Assembly (NCBI RefSeq): GCF_014637085.1
Contig: NZ_BMEU01000024.1
Location: forward strand, 1-52,764
Direction of reading: 5' to 3'
Length of the DNA: 52,764 nucleotides
Source of the DNA: Comamonas phosphati
Lineage (GTDB): Bacteria > Pseudomonadota > Gammaproteobacteria > Burkholderiales > Burkholderiaceae_C
Shown: positions 15,352-24,875 of the stretch, one piece after another
Layout: each line of letters opens with the position of its first letter
Position numbering within the stretch: the stretch's first letter is position 1
Notes under the pieces: generated by a model
What the model was told of the DNA's origin: nothing
Databases searched by the model: none
Seen by the model: only the letters and a program-made list of their open reading frames with translations
Made by a program: the position numbers and the translations under genes

Positions 15352-17019
15352 ATGAGTGATTCAACGAATGCACCCAGCCGGACCGCCGGCCGCGCTCTGG
15401 TGGCAGCCCTGCGTGCGCACGGCGTCGAACGTGTCTTCTGCGTTCCCGGCGAAAGCTATCTTGAAGTCCTGGATGCCTTGTATGACGAAAAGAGCATCGA
15501 ACTCGTCGTCACCAAGCACGAAGGCGCGGCAGCCAACATGGCCGAGGCCGACGGCAAGCTGACCGGGCGGCCCGGGATCTGCATGGTCACGCGCGGCCCC
15601 GGCGCCACGCATGCCAGCATCGGGGTGCACATCGCGCAGCAGGATTCGACGCCGCTGATCCTGTTCGTCGGTCAGATTGCGCGCGGGCACATGGGCCGCG
15701 ATGCGTTCCAGGAAGTGGACTACCAGCAGATGTTCGGCGGCATGGCCAAGCTGGTCATGGAGATCAACGACCCGGACCGCATGCCCGAGTTGATGGCCAG
15801 GGCCTTCAACACTGCCATGGCCGGCCGGCCCGGCCCCGTGGTCGTGTCGCTGCCAGAGGATGTGCTGACCGAGTTGAGCACCGCACCCGACTGTGCGCCG
15901 ATCTCCCTTCTGCCGCCCGCCGTCAGCCAGGCATCGTCGCAGGCCATTGCCCAGGCGCTACGCGCGGCGCAGCGCCCGCTGGTCATCGTCGGCGGCAGCA
16001 ACTGGTCCGACGAGGCCTGTGCCAGCCTGCGTTCCTTCGTCCAGGCATGGGATCTGCCCGTGGCCTGTTCCTTCCGTAGGCAGGACGTGCTGGACAACAC
16101 CAATGCCCAATATGTAGGGCATCTGAGCCTGGGCATGAACCCCGCGCTCAAGCAGATGGCGGCTGATGCCGATGTGATCCTGGCCATCGGTACGCGGCTG
16201 GGCGACATCGCCACCGACGCCTATACGCTGCTGGACGTTCCGAAACCGAAGCAGCGGCTCATCCACTGCCACCGCGATGCGCGCGAACTCGGCCGGGTCT
16301 ATCAGCCGGACATCGCCGTCCAGGCCGATGCCTTGGTGCTGCTGCAGGCCTTGAATGGCGCCGAGGCGCCAAAAGCCCCCCCTGCCTGGAGCGGTTGGAC
16401 GGCGCAGGGTCGGGTCGCGTTCGCTGCGTTCACGGCGGTACGCCCCGCAAACCCCGCGATCAACGGCGTGGATCTGACACAGGTCGTGCTGCACCTGGCC
16501 GAGGCGCTGCCCGCCAACGCCATCGTGACCAATGGCGCGGGCAACTACGCGGTCTGGCTGCATCGCTTCTATCAGTACCGGGCGCCGCGCACCGAACTGG
16601 CACCGACTTGCGGCGCCATGGGCTACGGGCTGCCGGCGGCCATTGCTGCAGCGCTGCGGCACAAGGACAGCCCCGTGGTGTGCGTGGCGGGCGACGGCTG
16701 CTTCATGATGTATCCGCAGGAGCTGGCCACTGCCGTGGCATACGGCGCATCGCTCATCGTGCTGGTGGCCAACAACGGCATGTACGGAACCATCCGCATG
16801 CACCAGGAGCGCGAATATCCGGGGCGTGTGTCAGGCACCTCGCTCAAGGGGCCGGACTACACCGCACTGGCCCGCTCCTGCGGCGCGCATGCCGAGCGAG
16901 TCACCAGCGCCCGGGATTTTCCCGCAGCATTCGCCCGGGCGCGGGCCGCAGGTGGTGTTGCACTGATCGAGCTGGTGACCGATCCGCTGCAGATCACTCC
17001 CGACAAGCGCCTGGCCTGA
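15352..17019 (+). CDS. Thiamine-diphosphate-dependent enzyme, acetolactate synthase large-subunit-like
   Basis: 555 residues from ATG 15352. All three domains are present: the N-terminal Pyr domain with the catalytic-type glutamate in VVTKHEGAAANMAEADGK, a central domain (AAQRPLVIVGGSNW), and the C-terminal PP domain with the ThDP/Mg motif starting GDGCFMMYPQELAT and ending NNGMYGT. Homologues include acetolactate synthases and related 2-oxoacid decarboxylases and ligases. No small regulatory subunit gene is adjacent, so a biosynthetic IlvB role is uncertain and a catabolic role is as likely. Monocistronic by appearance. Confidence 0.85.
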   Translation: MSDSTNAPSRTAGRALVAALRAHGVERVFCVPGESYLEVLDALYDEKSIELVVTKHEGAAANMAEADGKLTGRPGICMVTRGPGATHASIGVHIAQQDSTPLILFVGQIARGHMGRDAFQEVDYQQMFGGMAKLVMEINDPDRMPELMARAFNTAMAGRPGPVVVSLPEDVLTELSTAPDCAPISLLPPAVSQASSQAIAQALRAAQRPLVIVGGSNWSDEACASLRSFVQAWDLPVACSFRRQDVLDNTNAQYVGHLSLGMNPALKQMAADADVILAIGTRLGDIATDAYTLLDVPKPKQRLIHCHRDARELGRVYQPDIAVQADALVLLQALNGAEAPKAPPAWSGWTAQGRVAFAAFTAVRPANPAINGVDLTQVVLHLAEALPANAIVTNGAGNYAVWLHRFYQYRAPRTELAPTCGAMGYGLPAAIAAALRHKDSPVVCVAGDGCFMMYPQELATAVAYGASLIVLVANNGMYGTIRMHQEREYPGRVSGTSLKGPDYTALARSCGAHAERVTSARDFPAAFARARAAGGVALIELVTDPLQITPDKRLA

Positions 17020-17091
17020 GCCGGCACAGATCACGCGGGCTGAGCGACGGGGGGGCACGGGTGCGATTGCGGCAGGGCCGCTGCCGCAGGA

Positions 17092-17565
17092 TTACTTGGC
17101 TGCGGCGCGGGCGGTTTCTGCCTTGGCCTTGGCGGCATCGGCCTTGCGCTGCAGTTCGGCGGCTTCGGCTTCGGCGGCCTTGGCTTCGGTCTCCTTCTTG
17201 GCGGCGGCTTCCTTTTCCGAAGGCGTCATGGCGCCGGCAATCGCATTGCCTGCCATGGTGCCGGCCACGGCGCCCACGGCAGCCGCGCCCACGGTGCCCA
17301 TCATGCTGGGGCCCTTGGCCGCAGGAGCCGCGGCTGCGGCGGGCGCTGCGGCCGCCGGTGTTGCTGCAGCTGCCGGTGCGGCGGCTGCGGGCTTGGCTGC
17401 AGCAGGGGCCACAGGGGCGGCCGGCTGCGCAGGAGCCTTGCCGATGGAGGCCGGGCGTACGGACTTGCCGCCGCCCAGACGCTTGGCCTGGGCCAGCGAA
17501 GGCACGGTCAGCGAAGCGATCGCCAGGGCGATCACGGAAGCGGTGGCACGGTACGAAGTCTTCAC
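17092..17565 (-). CDS. Secreted Ala/Pro-rich protein with a Tim44-like N-terminal motif
   Basis: 157 residues. A signal peptide ends in VPSLAQA, followed by KRLGGGKSVRPASIGKAPAQ, which recalls the mature N-terminus of bacterial Tim44-domain proteins (AKRLGGG-S-). Then come a low-complexity Ala/Pro linker (about 50-85), a glycine-alanine segment (MMGTVGAAAVGAVAGTMAGN) that could insert in a membrane, and a Lys/Glu/Ala-rich helix to the end. The Tim44 globular domain itself is missing. It may be a truncated or rebuilt paralogue, or a small envelope protein in its own right. Function not known. Confidence 0.65.
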   Translation of the reverse strand: MKTSYRATASVIALAIASLTVPSLAQAKRLGGGKSVRPASIGKAPAQPAAPVAPAAAKPAAAAPAAAATPAAAAPAAAAAPAAKGPSMMGTVGAAAVGAVAGTMAGNAIAGAMTPSEKEAAAKKETEAKAAEAEAAELQRKADAAKAKAETARAAAK

Positions 17566-17869
17566 TCAGTGTTTCCAATCATGGTTGTCATATACAACAG
17601 GCCGGCATGGCGTGGCTGGCCAGGCGGACATGGCGGCAGCCGGGCTGCTGTCATGCCTTCGATGCATATGGGGTGGGTGTGGAGGTTTCCAAGACGCCGG
17701 ATGAACACTGCCTGCAGGCAGGACCCGGGTCGGCGCGGCCGGTTGTTGTGATGCGTTTGTCGGCTGCCACGCCATTGTAGAAAACGCAGCTGGGGCTCCC
17801 GTTGCGCATTCCCGTGCGCGGAGACTGTTTTTTGCTGCCTGAAGAAGTGCACCCCCTGGCGGCAATAAA
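17566..17869. other. Intergenic stretch, no gene seen
   Basis: About 300 bases between two minus-strand genes. It should hold the promoter of the Ala/Pro-rich protein gene, but no clear -35/-10 pair was found. Open frames here lack start signals and family character. Confidence 0.4.
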
Positions 17870-17900
17870 AAATCCCGCAGCCGAAAGCGGTGCGGGATTT
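17870..17900 (-). terminator. Rho-independent terminator of the FMN reductase gene
   Basis: AAATCCCGCA (17870-17879) and TGCGGGATTT (17891-17900) form a perfect 10-bp stem; inside it CCG and CGG extend the hairpin. On the minus strand it ends in TTTTTTATT. It lies 45 bases after the reductase stop. Confidence 0.88.
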
Positions 17901-17945
17901 CTGGGCGCAGCGCAGATCAGCAATCTGCGCCGTCCTGCGGATGGC

Positions 17946-18503
17946 TTACTGCTTCTGGTGCAACTGCACCCAGGCCAGGAACTTGCTCATGTACTTGCCG
18001 AGGAAGTCCTTGCTGGCGGAGCCGATGTTGCCGTCGGCGTCGATCAGGCCTTCCTTCCATTGCACAAAGCCTTCGGGCTGCTGCATGGTGGGCATGTCGG
18101 CAAACACGAAGATGTTGCGCAGATGCTGCTGGGCCATGGCGGTGCCGGGGCCGCCCGGCGAGGTGCCGATGATGGCCGCGGGGATGCCGGCCCAGGCCGA
18201 ATCGCCATAAGGGCGGCTGCCGCCGTCGATGGCGTTCTTGAGCGCGGCGGGCACGGAGCGGTTGTGCTCTGGCGTGACGAACAGCAGGCCGTTGCAATTG
18301 CGGATCTTCTGCTTGAAATCCTGGAAGGGCTGGGAAGCGGGCGTACCGTCGAAGTCGCGGTTGTACAGGGGCAGGTGGGCGATGGCTAGGAACTCGAAAT
18401 CCGCCTGGTCCTGTGCCAGCTTGACCAGGCCTTGCGCCAGCTGGCGGTTGATCGACTGCTGGCTGTTGCTGCCGACGATGACACCAATCTTCAACTTGCT
18501 CAT
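17946..18503 (-). CDS. NADPH-dependent FMN reductase family protein
   Basis: 185 residues of the flavodoxin-like FMN_red family. The N-terminal phosphate-binding loop is GVIVGSNSQQSINRQLAQGL, and the family motif TPEHNRSVPAALKNAIDGGS (about residues 78-97) contacts FMN and marks the ChrR/YieF and azoreductase-like group that reduces quinones, chromate or other acceptors with NAD(P)H. Cytoplasmic. Has its own terminator; the promoter is not obvious. The physiological substrate cannot be read from sequence. Confidence 0.88.
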   Translation of the reverse strand: MSKLKIGVIVGSNSQQSINRQLAQGLVKLAQDQADFEFLAIAHLPLYNRDFDGTPASQPFQDFKQKIRNCNGLLFVTPEHNRSVPAALKNAIDGGSRPYGDSAWAGIPAAIIGTSPGGPGTAMAQQHLRNIFVFADMPTMQQPEGFVQWKEGLIDADGNIGSASKDFLGKYMSKFLAWVQLHQKQ

Positions 18504-18592
18504 TTAAGACGCCTTTGCATGTGGGTGGGACAAACCGGAGCCAGTGTATTGCAGATGGTTGGCGGGGCGCGTAAGGTTGACATAGCCCCAGC

Positions 18593-18680
18593 GCGCGGGA
18601 CGGCCAGCAAGGGCCGCCCCCGCAGCAAAGGCCGTCGTCCCCCTTCCAGGGGGAAGGCGCGAAGTGCCTCAGGGGGTTAC
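18593..18680 (-). repeat. Dispersed 3'-end repeat, copy 1
   Basis: On the minus strand the sequence runs on from serB as TAACCCCCTGAGGCAC, then a C-rich/G-rich hairpin and GGCGGCCCTTGCTGGCC. It is one of seven related copies in the window. The serB stop codon lies directly against its first bases. G/C-rich dyads inside suggest a transcript-end hairpin without a T-run. Confidence 0.7.
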
Positions 18681-19390
18681 CGCAATATCTCCAGCAGACG
18701 GTCGAGGCCGCCTTCGTTGATGGAAACCTTGGCCTCGTTGCGCACGCGGGGCTTGGCGTGGTAGGCCACGGACAGGCCTGCGGCCTGCATCATGGGGATG
18801 TCGTTGCTGCCGTCGCCGACGGCGATGCACTGCGCTGGCGAGACGCCGATCAGCGAGGCGACTTCCAGCAGCGTGCGGCGCTTTTCGGCGCCGTCGCAGA
18901 TATCGCCCCAGGCTTGCTCGACCAGGCCGCCGGTCAGTGCACCGTTCCTGATCTCCAGCACATTGGCGCGCACGAAATCGATGTCCAGCATGCTGCGCAC
19001 ATGCTCGGCGAAATAGGTGAAGCCGCCAGAGACCAGCAGCACCTTGAGGCCGGCTGCCTGGGCGGCCTTGACCAGGGTTTCGGCGCCCGGCGAGAGCTTG
19101 AGGCGCTCCTGGAGCACGCGCGCCATGTCGGCCTCCGTCACGCCGACGAGCTTGCCCACGCGCTGGCGCAGGCTGTCCTTGAAGTCGGTGATCTCGCCGC
19201 GCATGGTGGCTTCGGTGATGGCGGCCACCTCGGCCTTCTTGCCCGTGGCATCGGCGATCTCGTCGATGCACTCGATGGTGATCAGCGTCGAGTCCATGTC
19301 GAAGGCGATGAGCTTGTAGTCGGCCAGTTTCTGTGGTGAGGTGATGCCGCGGACCATCAGGCCGGGGGCGAATTCGGTAGCGTCGGTCAT
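18677..19390 (-). CDS. serB: Phosphoserine phosphatase
   Basis: 237 residues; HAD-superfamily SerB with the nucleophile motif DMDST (D31, D33), the cap region (CIDEIADATGKKAEVAAITE), the LLVSGGF motif with the phosphate-binding serine, a conserved lysine region, and GDGSNDIPMM for Mg binding. It converts phosphoserine to serine in the last step of serine synthesis. It is the short form, lacking the N-terminal ACT-like part of E. coli SerB (322 residues). It ends directly on a dispersed repeat. Confidence 0.93.
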   Translation of the reverse strand: MTDATEFAPGLMVRGITSPQKLADYKLIAFDMDSTLITIECIDEIADATGKKAEVAAITEATMRGEITDFKDSLRQRVGKLVGVTEADMARVLQERLKLSPGAETLVKAAQAAGLKVLLVSGGFTYFAEHVRSMLDIDFVRANVLEIRNGALTGGLVEQAWGDICDGAEKRRTLLEVASLIGVSPAQCIAVGDGSNDIPMMQAAGLSVAYHAKPRVRNEAKVSINEGGLDRLLEILR

Positions 19391-19456
19391 GGAATGCTCA
19401 GGTATGGAGGTGATTGGTTCGCATCATAGCCAGCGCCGGTTGCCTGCCAGGCAAAC

Positions 19457-19795
19457 TCAGGCCTGCGGGGGCTGGCGCAGGTAAATGGCGTCGGACCAGG
19501 TGGCCATCCACTGTGGCCTGAAGACCACGAAGACCGCCGTCAGCACGTCCGTGATCACGCCGTCGCTCCAGGCCATGAGCCAGCGCGCCAGCCGCGACAG
19601 ATCCTCGTTGTGCAGCGTGGGCAGGGCCCAGACCCAGGGCAGCAGCACCAGCACGCCCAGCAGCGGCGTGAGCAGCGGGGAGGCGCTGGGATCGTCCTTG
19701 CCGCCGGGGCCGGGCCGGCCGGCCAGCATGCGCCAGGGGCGCAGCCACAGGGCCGCGGCCAGGGCGATGAGGGCGATGGCGGCTTCCAGTCGCAT
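19457..19795 (-). CDS. Hypothetical membrane protein downstream of mfd
   Basis: 112 residues starting at ATG 19795, only four bases past the mfd stop, so it is probably in the mfd transcript and translationally coupled. Hydrophobic segments at about 4-20 and 43-60 (LLTPLLGVLVLLPWVWALPT) and a weaker one near 80-95. I do not recognise a domain. The tight link to mfd need not mean a shared function. Confidence 0.6.
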   Translation of the reverse strand: MRLEAAIALIALAAALWLRPWRMLAGRPGPGGKDDPSASPLLTPLLGVLVLLPWVWALPTLHNEDLSRLARWLMAWSDGVITDVLTAVFVVFRPQWMATWSDAIYLRQPPQA

Positions 19796-19799
19796 GGGC

Positions 19800-22700
19800 T
19801 CAGGCGTGGGCCGCAGCCTCGGCCTTGAGCGGCTGGCCCAGGCTGCGCAGCACGTCGCGCACCATCTGCGCGCGGTCCTTGGGGTTCTCCAGGGCTTTTT
19901 CTATGCGCAGCTTCTCGTTGCCGGCCAGCTTGATGTGCTTGTTCTTCTGGATCAGATGGATGATGTTCATCGGATCGATGGGCGGTTGGGGCTTGAAGGT
20001 GATGTTGATCATGCCGGGCGCGGCATCGACCTTGGCCACGCCATAGGGCTGGCACAGCACGCGCAGGCGGTGCACGTCGATCAACGTCTGGGCCTGGGGC
20101 GGCAGCTTGCCGAAGCGGTCCACGATTTCCTCCAGCAGCGTGTCGATCTGGTCCGCCGTCCTGGCCGTGGCCAGCTTCTTGTAGAAGGACAGGCGCAGGT
20201 GCACGTCGCCGCAATAGTCGTTGGGCAGCAGGGCCGGGGCGTGCAGATTGATGTCGGTGGAGGCGGACAGCGGGGCCAGCAGGTCGGGCTCCTTGCCGGC
20301 CTTGAGGCTGCGCACGGCTTCGGACAGCATCTCGTTGTAGAGCTGGAAACCCACTTCCATCATGTTGCCGCTCTGGTTCTCGCCCAGCACCTCGCCGGCG
20401 CCGCGGATTTCCAGATCGTGCATGGCCAGGTAAAAGCCCGAGCCCAGCTCCTCCATCTGCTGGATGGCTTCCAGCCGCTGCTGGGCCTGCTTGGTCAGGC
20501 CGTCCAGGTCGGGCACCATCAGATAGGCATAGGCCTGGTGGTGGCTGCGGCCCACGCGGCCGCGCAGCTGGTGCAGCTGGGCCAGGCCGAACTTGTCGGC
20601 GCGGCTGATGAGGATGGTGTTGGCGCTGGGCACGTCGATGCCCGTCTCGATGATGGTCGAGCACAGCAGGATGTTGTAGCGCTGGGCCACGAAGTCGCGC
20701 ATCACGCGCTCCAGCTCGCGCTCGGGCATCTGGCCGTGGGCCACGGCGATGCGTGCCTCGGGCAGGATTTCCTCGAGCTTTTGCTTGCGATTCTCTATGG
20801 TCTCGACTTCGTTGTGCAGGAAGTAGACCTGGCCGCCGCGCTTGAGTTCGCGCAGCACGGCTTCGCGGATCACGCCCGTGCCCTCGTTGCGCACAAAGGT
20901 CTTGATGGCCAGGCGGCGCTGCGGCGCCGTGGCGATGACGGACAGGTCGCGCAGGCCTTCGAGCGCCATGCCCATGGTGCGCGGGATCGGCGTGGCCGTG
21001 AGCGTGAGCACGTCCACCTCGGCACGCATGGCCTTCATGGCTTCCTTGTGGCGCACGCCGAAGCGGTGCTCCTCGTCGATGATGAGCAGGCCCAGGTTCT
21101 TGAACTGCGTGGATTCGGATAGCAGCTTGTGCGTGCCCACGACGATGTCCACCGTGCCCTCGGCAATGCCTTTGACGGCGGCCGAGATTTCCTTGCCCGA
21201 GCGAAAGCGCGAGACTTCGGCCACCTTGATCGGCCATTTGGAGAAGCGGTCCACCAGCGTCTGGTAGTGCTGCTCGGCCAGCAGCGTGGTGGGCGCGAGA
21301 AAGGCCACCTGCTTGCCGCCCATGGCAGCGACGAAGGCCGCGCGCAGCGCCACCTCGGTCTTGCCGAAGCCCACGTCGCCGCAGACCAGGCGGTCCATGG
21401 GCTGGGGCGAGATCATGTCCTGCACCACGGCATGGATGGCCGCGCGCTGGTCGGCGGTCTCGTCGAAGCCGAAGTCGGCCACGAACTGCTCGTAGTCGGC
21501 CGTGGGGAAGCGGAAGGCATGGCCCTGGCGCGCGGCGCGGCGCGCATAGATGTTGAGCAGCTCGGCGGCCGAGTCGCGCACCTGCTCGGCGGCGCGGCGC
21601 TTGGCCTTTTCCCACTGCGTGCCGCCCAGCTTGTGCAGCGGCGCATCCTCGGGCGAGACGCCGGTGTAGCGGCTGATGAGCTGCAACTGGCTCACGGGCA
21701 CGTAGAGCACGGCGTCGCTCGCGTACTCAAGGTGCAGGAACTCCTGCAGCGCGGGCGTGCCGTCGGGGTTTTTCTGGCCCATGTCCATGTTGATGAGCCC
21801 GCGGTAGCAGCCTATGCCGTGGTCGGCATGGACCACGGGGTCGCCGACCTTGAGCTCGGACAGGTCCTTGATCAGCGCCTCCACATCGCTGACCTGCTCC
21901 TGGCGGCGCCGGCGGCGGCCCGTGGGCGCGGTGGCGAACAGCTCGGTCTCGGTGACGAAGTCCAGGCCTTCCTCGACCCAGGCAAAGCCGTTCATCAGGT
22001 TCGAGGTGGCAATGCCGACCTTCTCGGCCGTGTCGGTCTGGAACTCGGCCAGCGAATCGAAGACCGGCGGGTTCACGCCCGAGGCTCGGAAAAAGTCCAG
22101 CAGGCTCTCGCGCCTGCCATCGGATTCGGCCAGAAGCAGCACCCGGTGCACGCTGGCTGCTATATGTTTTTGCAGCCTGGACAGCGGGTCCTCGGCGCCG
22201 CGCATGACCGACAGGTCTTCCAGCTTCTGGAAGATGGCGCTGTCCTCCACGTCCTCGGTGCCGGGCCGCAGGGCCAGCTGGGCGTGCTCCCTGGAGTGCG
22301 TGTAGAACTGGTCGGCCGAGAGAAACAGGGTTTCGGGCGGCAGGGCCGGGTGGTCGGGGTCGCCCTGCACCAGGCGGTAGCGATCCTTGGTGTCCTGCCA
22401 GAAGCGCTGGAAGGCCGGCTCCAGGTCGCCGTGCAGCACCACGGTGGCGTCAGTGCCCAGGTAGTCGAACACGGTGGCCGTCTCGTCGAAGAACAGCGGC
22501 AGGTAGTACTCGATGCCGGCCGTGGCAAGCCCCTGGCCCATGTCCTTGTAGATGCGGCTGCGCGTGGGGTCGCCTTCGAGCAGCTCGCGCCAGCGGCTGC
22601 GGAACTTGGCGCGCGCCTCCTCGTCCATGGGGAATTCGCGGCCCGGCAGCAGCCGCACCTCGGGCACGGGGTAGAGGCTGCGCTGGGTGTCGGGGTCGAA

Positions 22701-23291
22701 GGTGCGGATGGAGTCGATCTCGTCGTCGAACAGGTCCACGCGGTAGGGCTGGGCCGAGCCCATGGGGAACAGGTCGATCAGGCCGCCGCGCACCGCGTAC
22801 TCGCCGTGGCTCACCACTTGCGACACATGCTGGTAGCCGGCCAGCGTGAGCTGGGCGCGCAGCTTGGCTTCGTCGAGCTTCTGTCCGGTCTTGAACTCGA
22901 AGGTATAGCCCGCGAGGAAGGAGGGCGGGGCCAGCCGGTACAGCGCCGTGGGGGCGGGCACGACGACCACGTCGGCGCCGTGCTCGCGGTCACGCTGGTT
23001 GATGCGCCACAGCGTGGCCAGGCGCTCGCTGATCAGGTCCTGGTGCGGCGAGAAGCCGTCGTAGGGCAGGGTCTCCCAGTCGGGGAACAGCGCGCAGCGC
23101 AGCGCGGGCGCGAAAAACGCCATCTCGTCGATCAGCCGCTGCGCGTCCGAGGCATCGGCCGTGACGATGGCCGTGATCCGCCCGGCCGCCTGCTCGCGCT
23201 CGCCCAGGCGGGCCAGCAGCAAGGCATCGGCGCTGCCGGTCGGGCGGGGCAAGGTGAAGCGTTTACCGGGAGTGAGCTTGGGCAGTTGCAT
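19800..23291 (-). CDS. mfd: Transcription-repair coupling factor Mfd
   Basis: 1163 residues from ATG 23291 (MQLPKLTPGKRFTLPRPTGS); a GTG at 23342 would add 17 residues. E. coli Mfd has 1148. Visible parts: the UvrB-homology N-terminal module, the RNA-polymerase interaction region (GDPVVHADHGIGCYRGLINM), and the RecG-like helicase motor with Walker A GDVGFGKT (near residue 640), DEEH (near 737), TATPIPRT, and the C-terminal TRCF domain. Mfd removes RNA polymerase stalled at lesions and recruits UvrA. A small membrane-protein gene follows four bases after the stop. Confidence 0.97.
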   Translation of the reverse strand: MQLPKLTPGKRFTLPRPTGSADALLLARLGEREQAAGRITAIVTADASDAQRLIDEMAFFAPALRCALFPDWETLPYDGFSPHQDLISERLATLWRINQRDREHGADVVVVPAPTALYRLAPPSFLAGYTFEFKTGQKLDEAKLRAQLTLAGYQHVSQVVSHGEYAVRGGLIDLFPMGSAQPYRVDLFDDEIDSIRTFDPDTQRSLYPVPEVRLLPGREFPMDEEARAKFRSRWRELLEGDPTRSRIYKDMGQGLATAGIEYYLPLFFDETATVFDYLGTDATVVLHGDLEPAFQRFWQDTKDRYRLVQGDPDHPALPPETLFLSADQFYTHSREHAQLALRPGTEDVEDSAIFQKLEDLSVMRGAEDPLSRLQKHIAASVHRVLLLAESDGRRESLLDFFRASGVNPPVFDSLAEFQTDTAEKVGIATSNLMNGFAWVEEGLDFVTETELFATAPTGRRRRRQEQVSDVEALIKDLSELKVGDPVVHADHGIGCYRGLINMDMGQKNPDGTPALQEFLHLEYASDAVLYVPVSQLQLISRYTGVSPEDAPLHKLGGTQWEKAKRRAAEQVRDSAAELLNIYARRAARQGHAFRFPTADYEQFVADFGFDETADQRAAIHAVVQDMISPQPMDRLVCGDVGFGKTEVALRAAFVAAMGGKQVAFLAPTTLLAEQHYQTLVDRFSKWPIKVAEVSRFRSGKEISAAVKGIAEGTVDIVVGTHKLLSESTQFKNLGLLIIDEEHRFGVRHKEAMKAMRAEVDVLTLTATPIPRTMGMALEGLRDLSVIATAPQRRLAIKTFVRNEGTGVIREAVLRELKRGGQVYFLHNEVETIENRKQKLEEILPEARIAVAHGQMPERELERVMRDFVAQRYNILLCSTIIETGIDVPSANTILISRADKFGLAQLHQLRGRVGRSHHQAYAYLMVPDLDGLTKQAQQRLEAIQQMEELGSGFYLAMHDLEIRGAGEVLGENQSGNMMEVGFQLYNEMLSEAVRSLKAGKEPDLLAPLSASTDINLHAPALLPNDYCGDVHLRLSFYKKLATARTADQIDTLLEEIVDRFGKLPPQAQTLIDVHRLRVLCQPYGVAKVDAAPGMINITFKPQPPIDPMNIIHLIQKNKHIKLAGNEKLRIEKALENPKDRAQMVRDVLRSLGQPLKAEAAAHA

Positions 23292-23410
23292 GGAGTGAAG
23301 GCACGGCAAAGTAACGAAAAAACCCCAGCGACAGGGGTGCACCGCATTCTACGCAGGCGTCTTGCCAAAGCATGCAGGGCCTAAAATTCGCCCTCATGAC
23401 AAACATAAGC

Positions 23411-23512
23411 TCCCCCCTGAGCCGCTTCGCGTCTTCCCCACAGGGGGACGGCGGCCTTTGCTACGGGGCGGCCCTTGCTGGCCGCCCCGCGCTTTGGTTG
23501 CGCCAGTTTCAT
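23411..23512 (+). repeat. Dispersed 3'-end repeat, copy 2
   Basis: CCCCCCTGAGCCGCTTCGCG, then CCCCACAGGGGGACGGCGGC and GGCGGCCCTTGCTGGCCGCC. This copy sits between the divergent genes mfd and ispD, so here it is not at a gene 3' end. Confidence 0.7.
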
Positions 23513-23528
23513 GTGATATGGGCGATGC

Positions 23529-24332
23529 ATGGTTGAGCGTCATTCGATTGCAATCCCACGCCTGTGGGCCCTGATCCCTTGCGCCGGCACGGGCACGAGG
23601 GCGATCGCGGCCGGAGCGCCGGTGCCCGAATTGCCCAAGCAATACCAGCCGGTGGCCGGTGCGCCCATGGTCATGCATACGCTGGCGGCCTTTGCCGAGG
23701 TGACTCGCATCCATCACACCCTGCTTGTGATTGCCGCGGATGACGGCTTCTGGAGCGGCCGTGCGCCGGCTTCCCGCTATTCGGTCGCGGCCTGCGGCGG
23801 CGCCAGCCGTGCGCAAACCGTGGGCAACGGCCTCAAGGCTTTGCTGGAGCGGGGCGCGGGGCCGCGGGACTGGGTGCTGGTACACGATGCGGCGCGCTGC
23901 CTGGTGACGCCGCAGCTCATCGATGCGCTGATCGATGCCTGCGAGCACGATGCCGTGGGCGGGCTGCTGGCCCACAAGCTGCCCGATACCCTCAAGACCG
24001 CGACCGTCGGGCCGGGAGGCGTGCGCGTCGCGCAGACCGTGGACCGCAGCGACAAATGGCTGGCCCAGACGCCGCAGATGTTCCGTCTCGGCCAGTTGCA
24101 AGAAGCCTTGCACAAGGCCGGGGCCGAAGTGACCGACGAGGCCAGCGCCATGGAGGCCGTGGGCCTGCATCCGCGCCTGGTGCCGGGCGGGGCGCAGAAT
24201 TTCAAGGTCACCTATCCCGACGATTTCGCGCTGGCGGCCGCCGTGCTGTCCCAGCGCCAGAACCAGGCCACTTTGGCGCGCTACAAGGGCCTGCGCGACC
24301 AGCCGCAGCCACAGGGCAACCCGTTTTTTTGA
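23529..24332 (+). CDS. ispD: 2-C-methyl-D-erythritol 4-phosphate cytidylyltransferase
   Basis: 267 residues, a little longer than E. coli IspD (236). The N-terminal nucleotide-binding loop is IPCAGTGTRAIAAGAPVPEL followed by PKQY, where the family has an Arg and Lys for CTP binding. VLVHDAARCLVT, KLPDTLKTA and QTPQMFRL are all conserved IspD motifs. It makes CDP-methylerythritol in the MEP isoprenoid pathway. ispF follows 63 bases downstream, the usual pair. A small TGCTCC/GGAGCA hairpin lies in that gap. Confidence 0.93.
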   Translation: MVERHSIAIPRLWALIPCAGTGTRAIAAGAPVPELPKQYQPVAGAPMVMHTLAAFAEVTRIHHTLLVIAADDGFWSGRAPASRYSVAACGGASRAQTVGNGLKALLERGAGPRDWVLVHDAARCLVTPQLIDALIDACEHDAVGGLLAHKLPDTLKTATVGPGGVRVAQTVDRSDKWLAQTPQMFRLGQLQEALHKAGAEVTDEASAMEAVGLHPRLVPGGAQNFKVTYPDDFALAAAVLSQRQNQATLARYKGLRDQPQPQGNPFF

Positions 24333-24395
24333 TGGCAGGCGTGCTCAATGCTCCTTTATTGGGAGCAATTTGCGTTTTCTGAATAAAGGCTTGAA

Positions 24396-24875
24396 ATGAA
24401 TTTTCGTATTGGCGAAGGCTGGGACGTGCATGCGCTGGTGCCGGGCCGCAAACTGATCCTGGGCGGTGTCGAAGTGCCGCATACGCTGGGCCTGCTCGGC
24501 CATTCGGATGCCGACGTGCTGCTGCACGCCATCACCGATGCCTTGCTGGGCGCCGCGGCGCTGGGCGATATCGGCCGCCATTTCCCCGATACCGATGCAC
24601 AGTTCAAGGGCGCCGATTCCGTGGTGCTGCTGGCCGAAGCGGCCCGGTGCGTGCGCGCCACGGGGCTGGAGATCGGCAATATCGACAGCACCATCGTGGC
24701 CCAGGCGCCCAAGCTCGCGCCCCATATAGCGGCCATGCGCGAACGCATCGCCCAGGCCCTGGGGCTGGAGGTGGGCCAGGTCAACGTCAAGGCCAAGACG
24801 GCCGAGAAGATGGGCCCCGTGGGCCAGCAGCAGGCCATGGAGGCCCGCGCCGTGGTCCTTCTGTACAAGGCTTAG
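24396..24875 (+). CDS. ispF: 2-C-methyl-D-erythritol 2,4-cyclodiphosphate synthase
   Basis: 159 residues, full length. The metal ligands are visible: D10 and H12 in GWDVHAL and H44 in [10 protein letters not shown]. The second half has the conserved D[14 protein letters not shown] and [12 protein letters not shown] segments. It forms the cyclic diphosphate intermediate of the MEP pathway, acting after IspD and IspE. Its TAG stop lies inside a short tandem repeat shared with the convergent methyltransferase gene. Confidence 0.96.
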   Translation: MNFRIGEGWDVHALVPGRKLILGGVEVPHTLGLLGHSDADVLLHAITDALLGAAALGDIGRHFPDTDAQFKGADSVVLLAEAARCVRATGLEIGNIDSTIVAQAPKLAPHIAAMRERIAQALGLEVGQVNVKAKTAEKMGPVGQQQAMEARAVVLLYKA

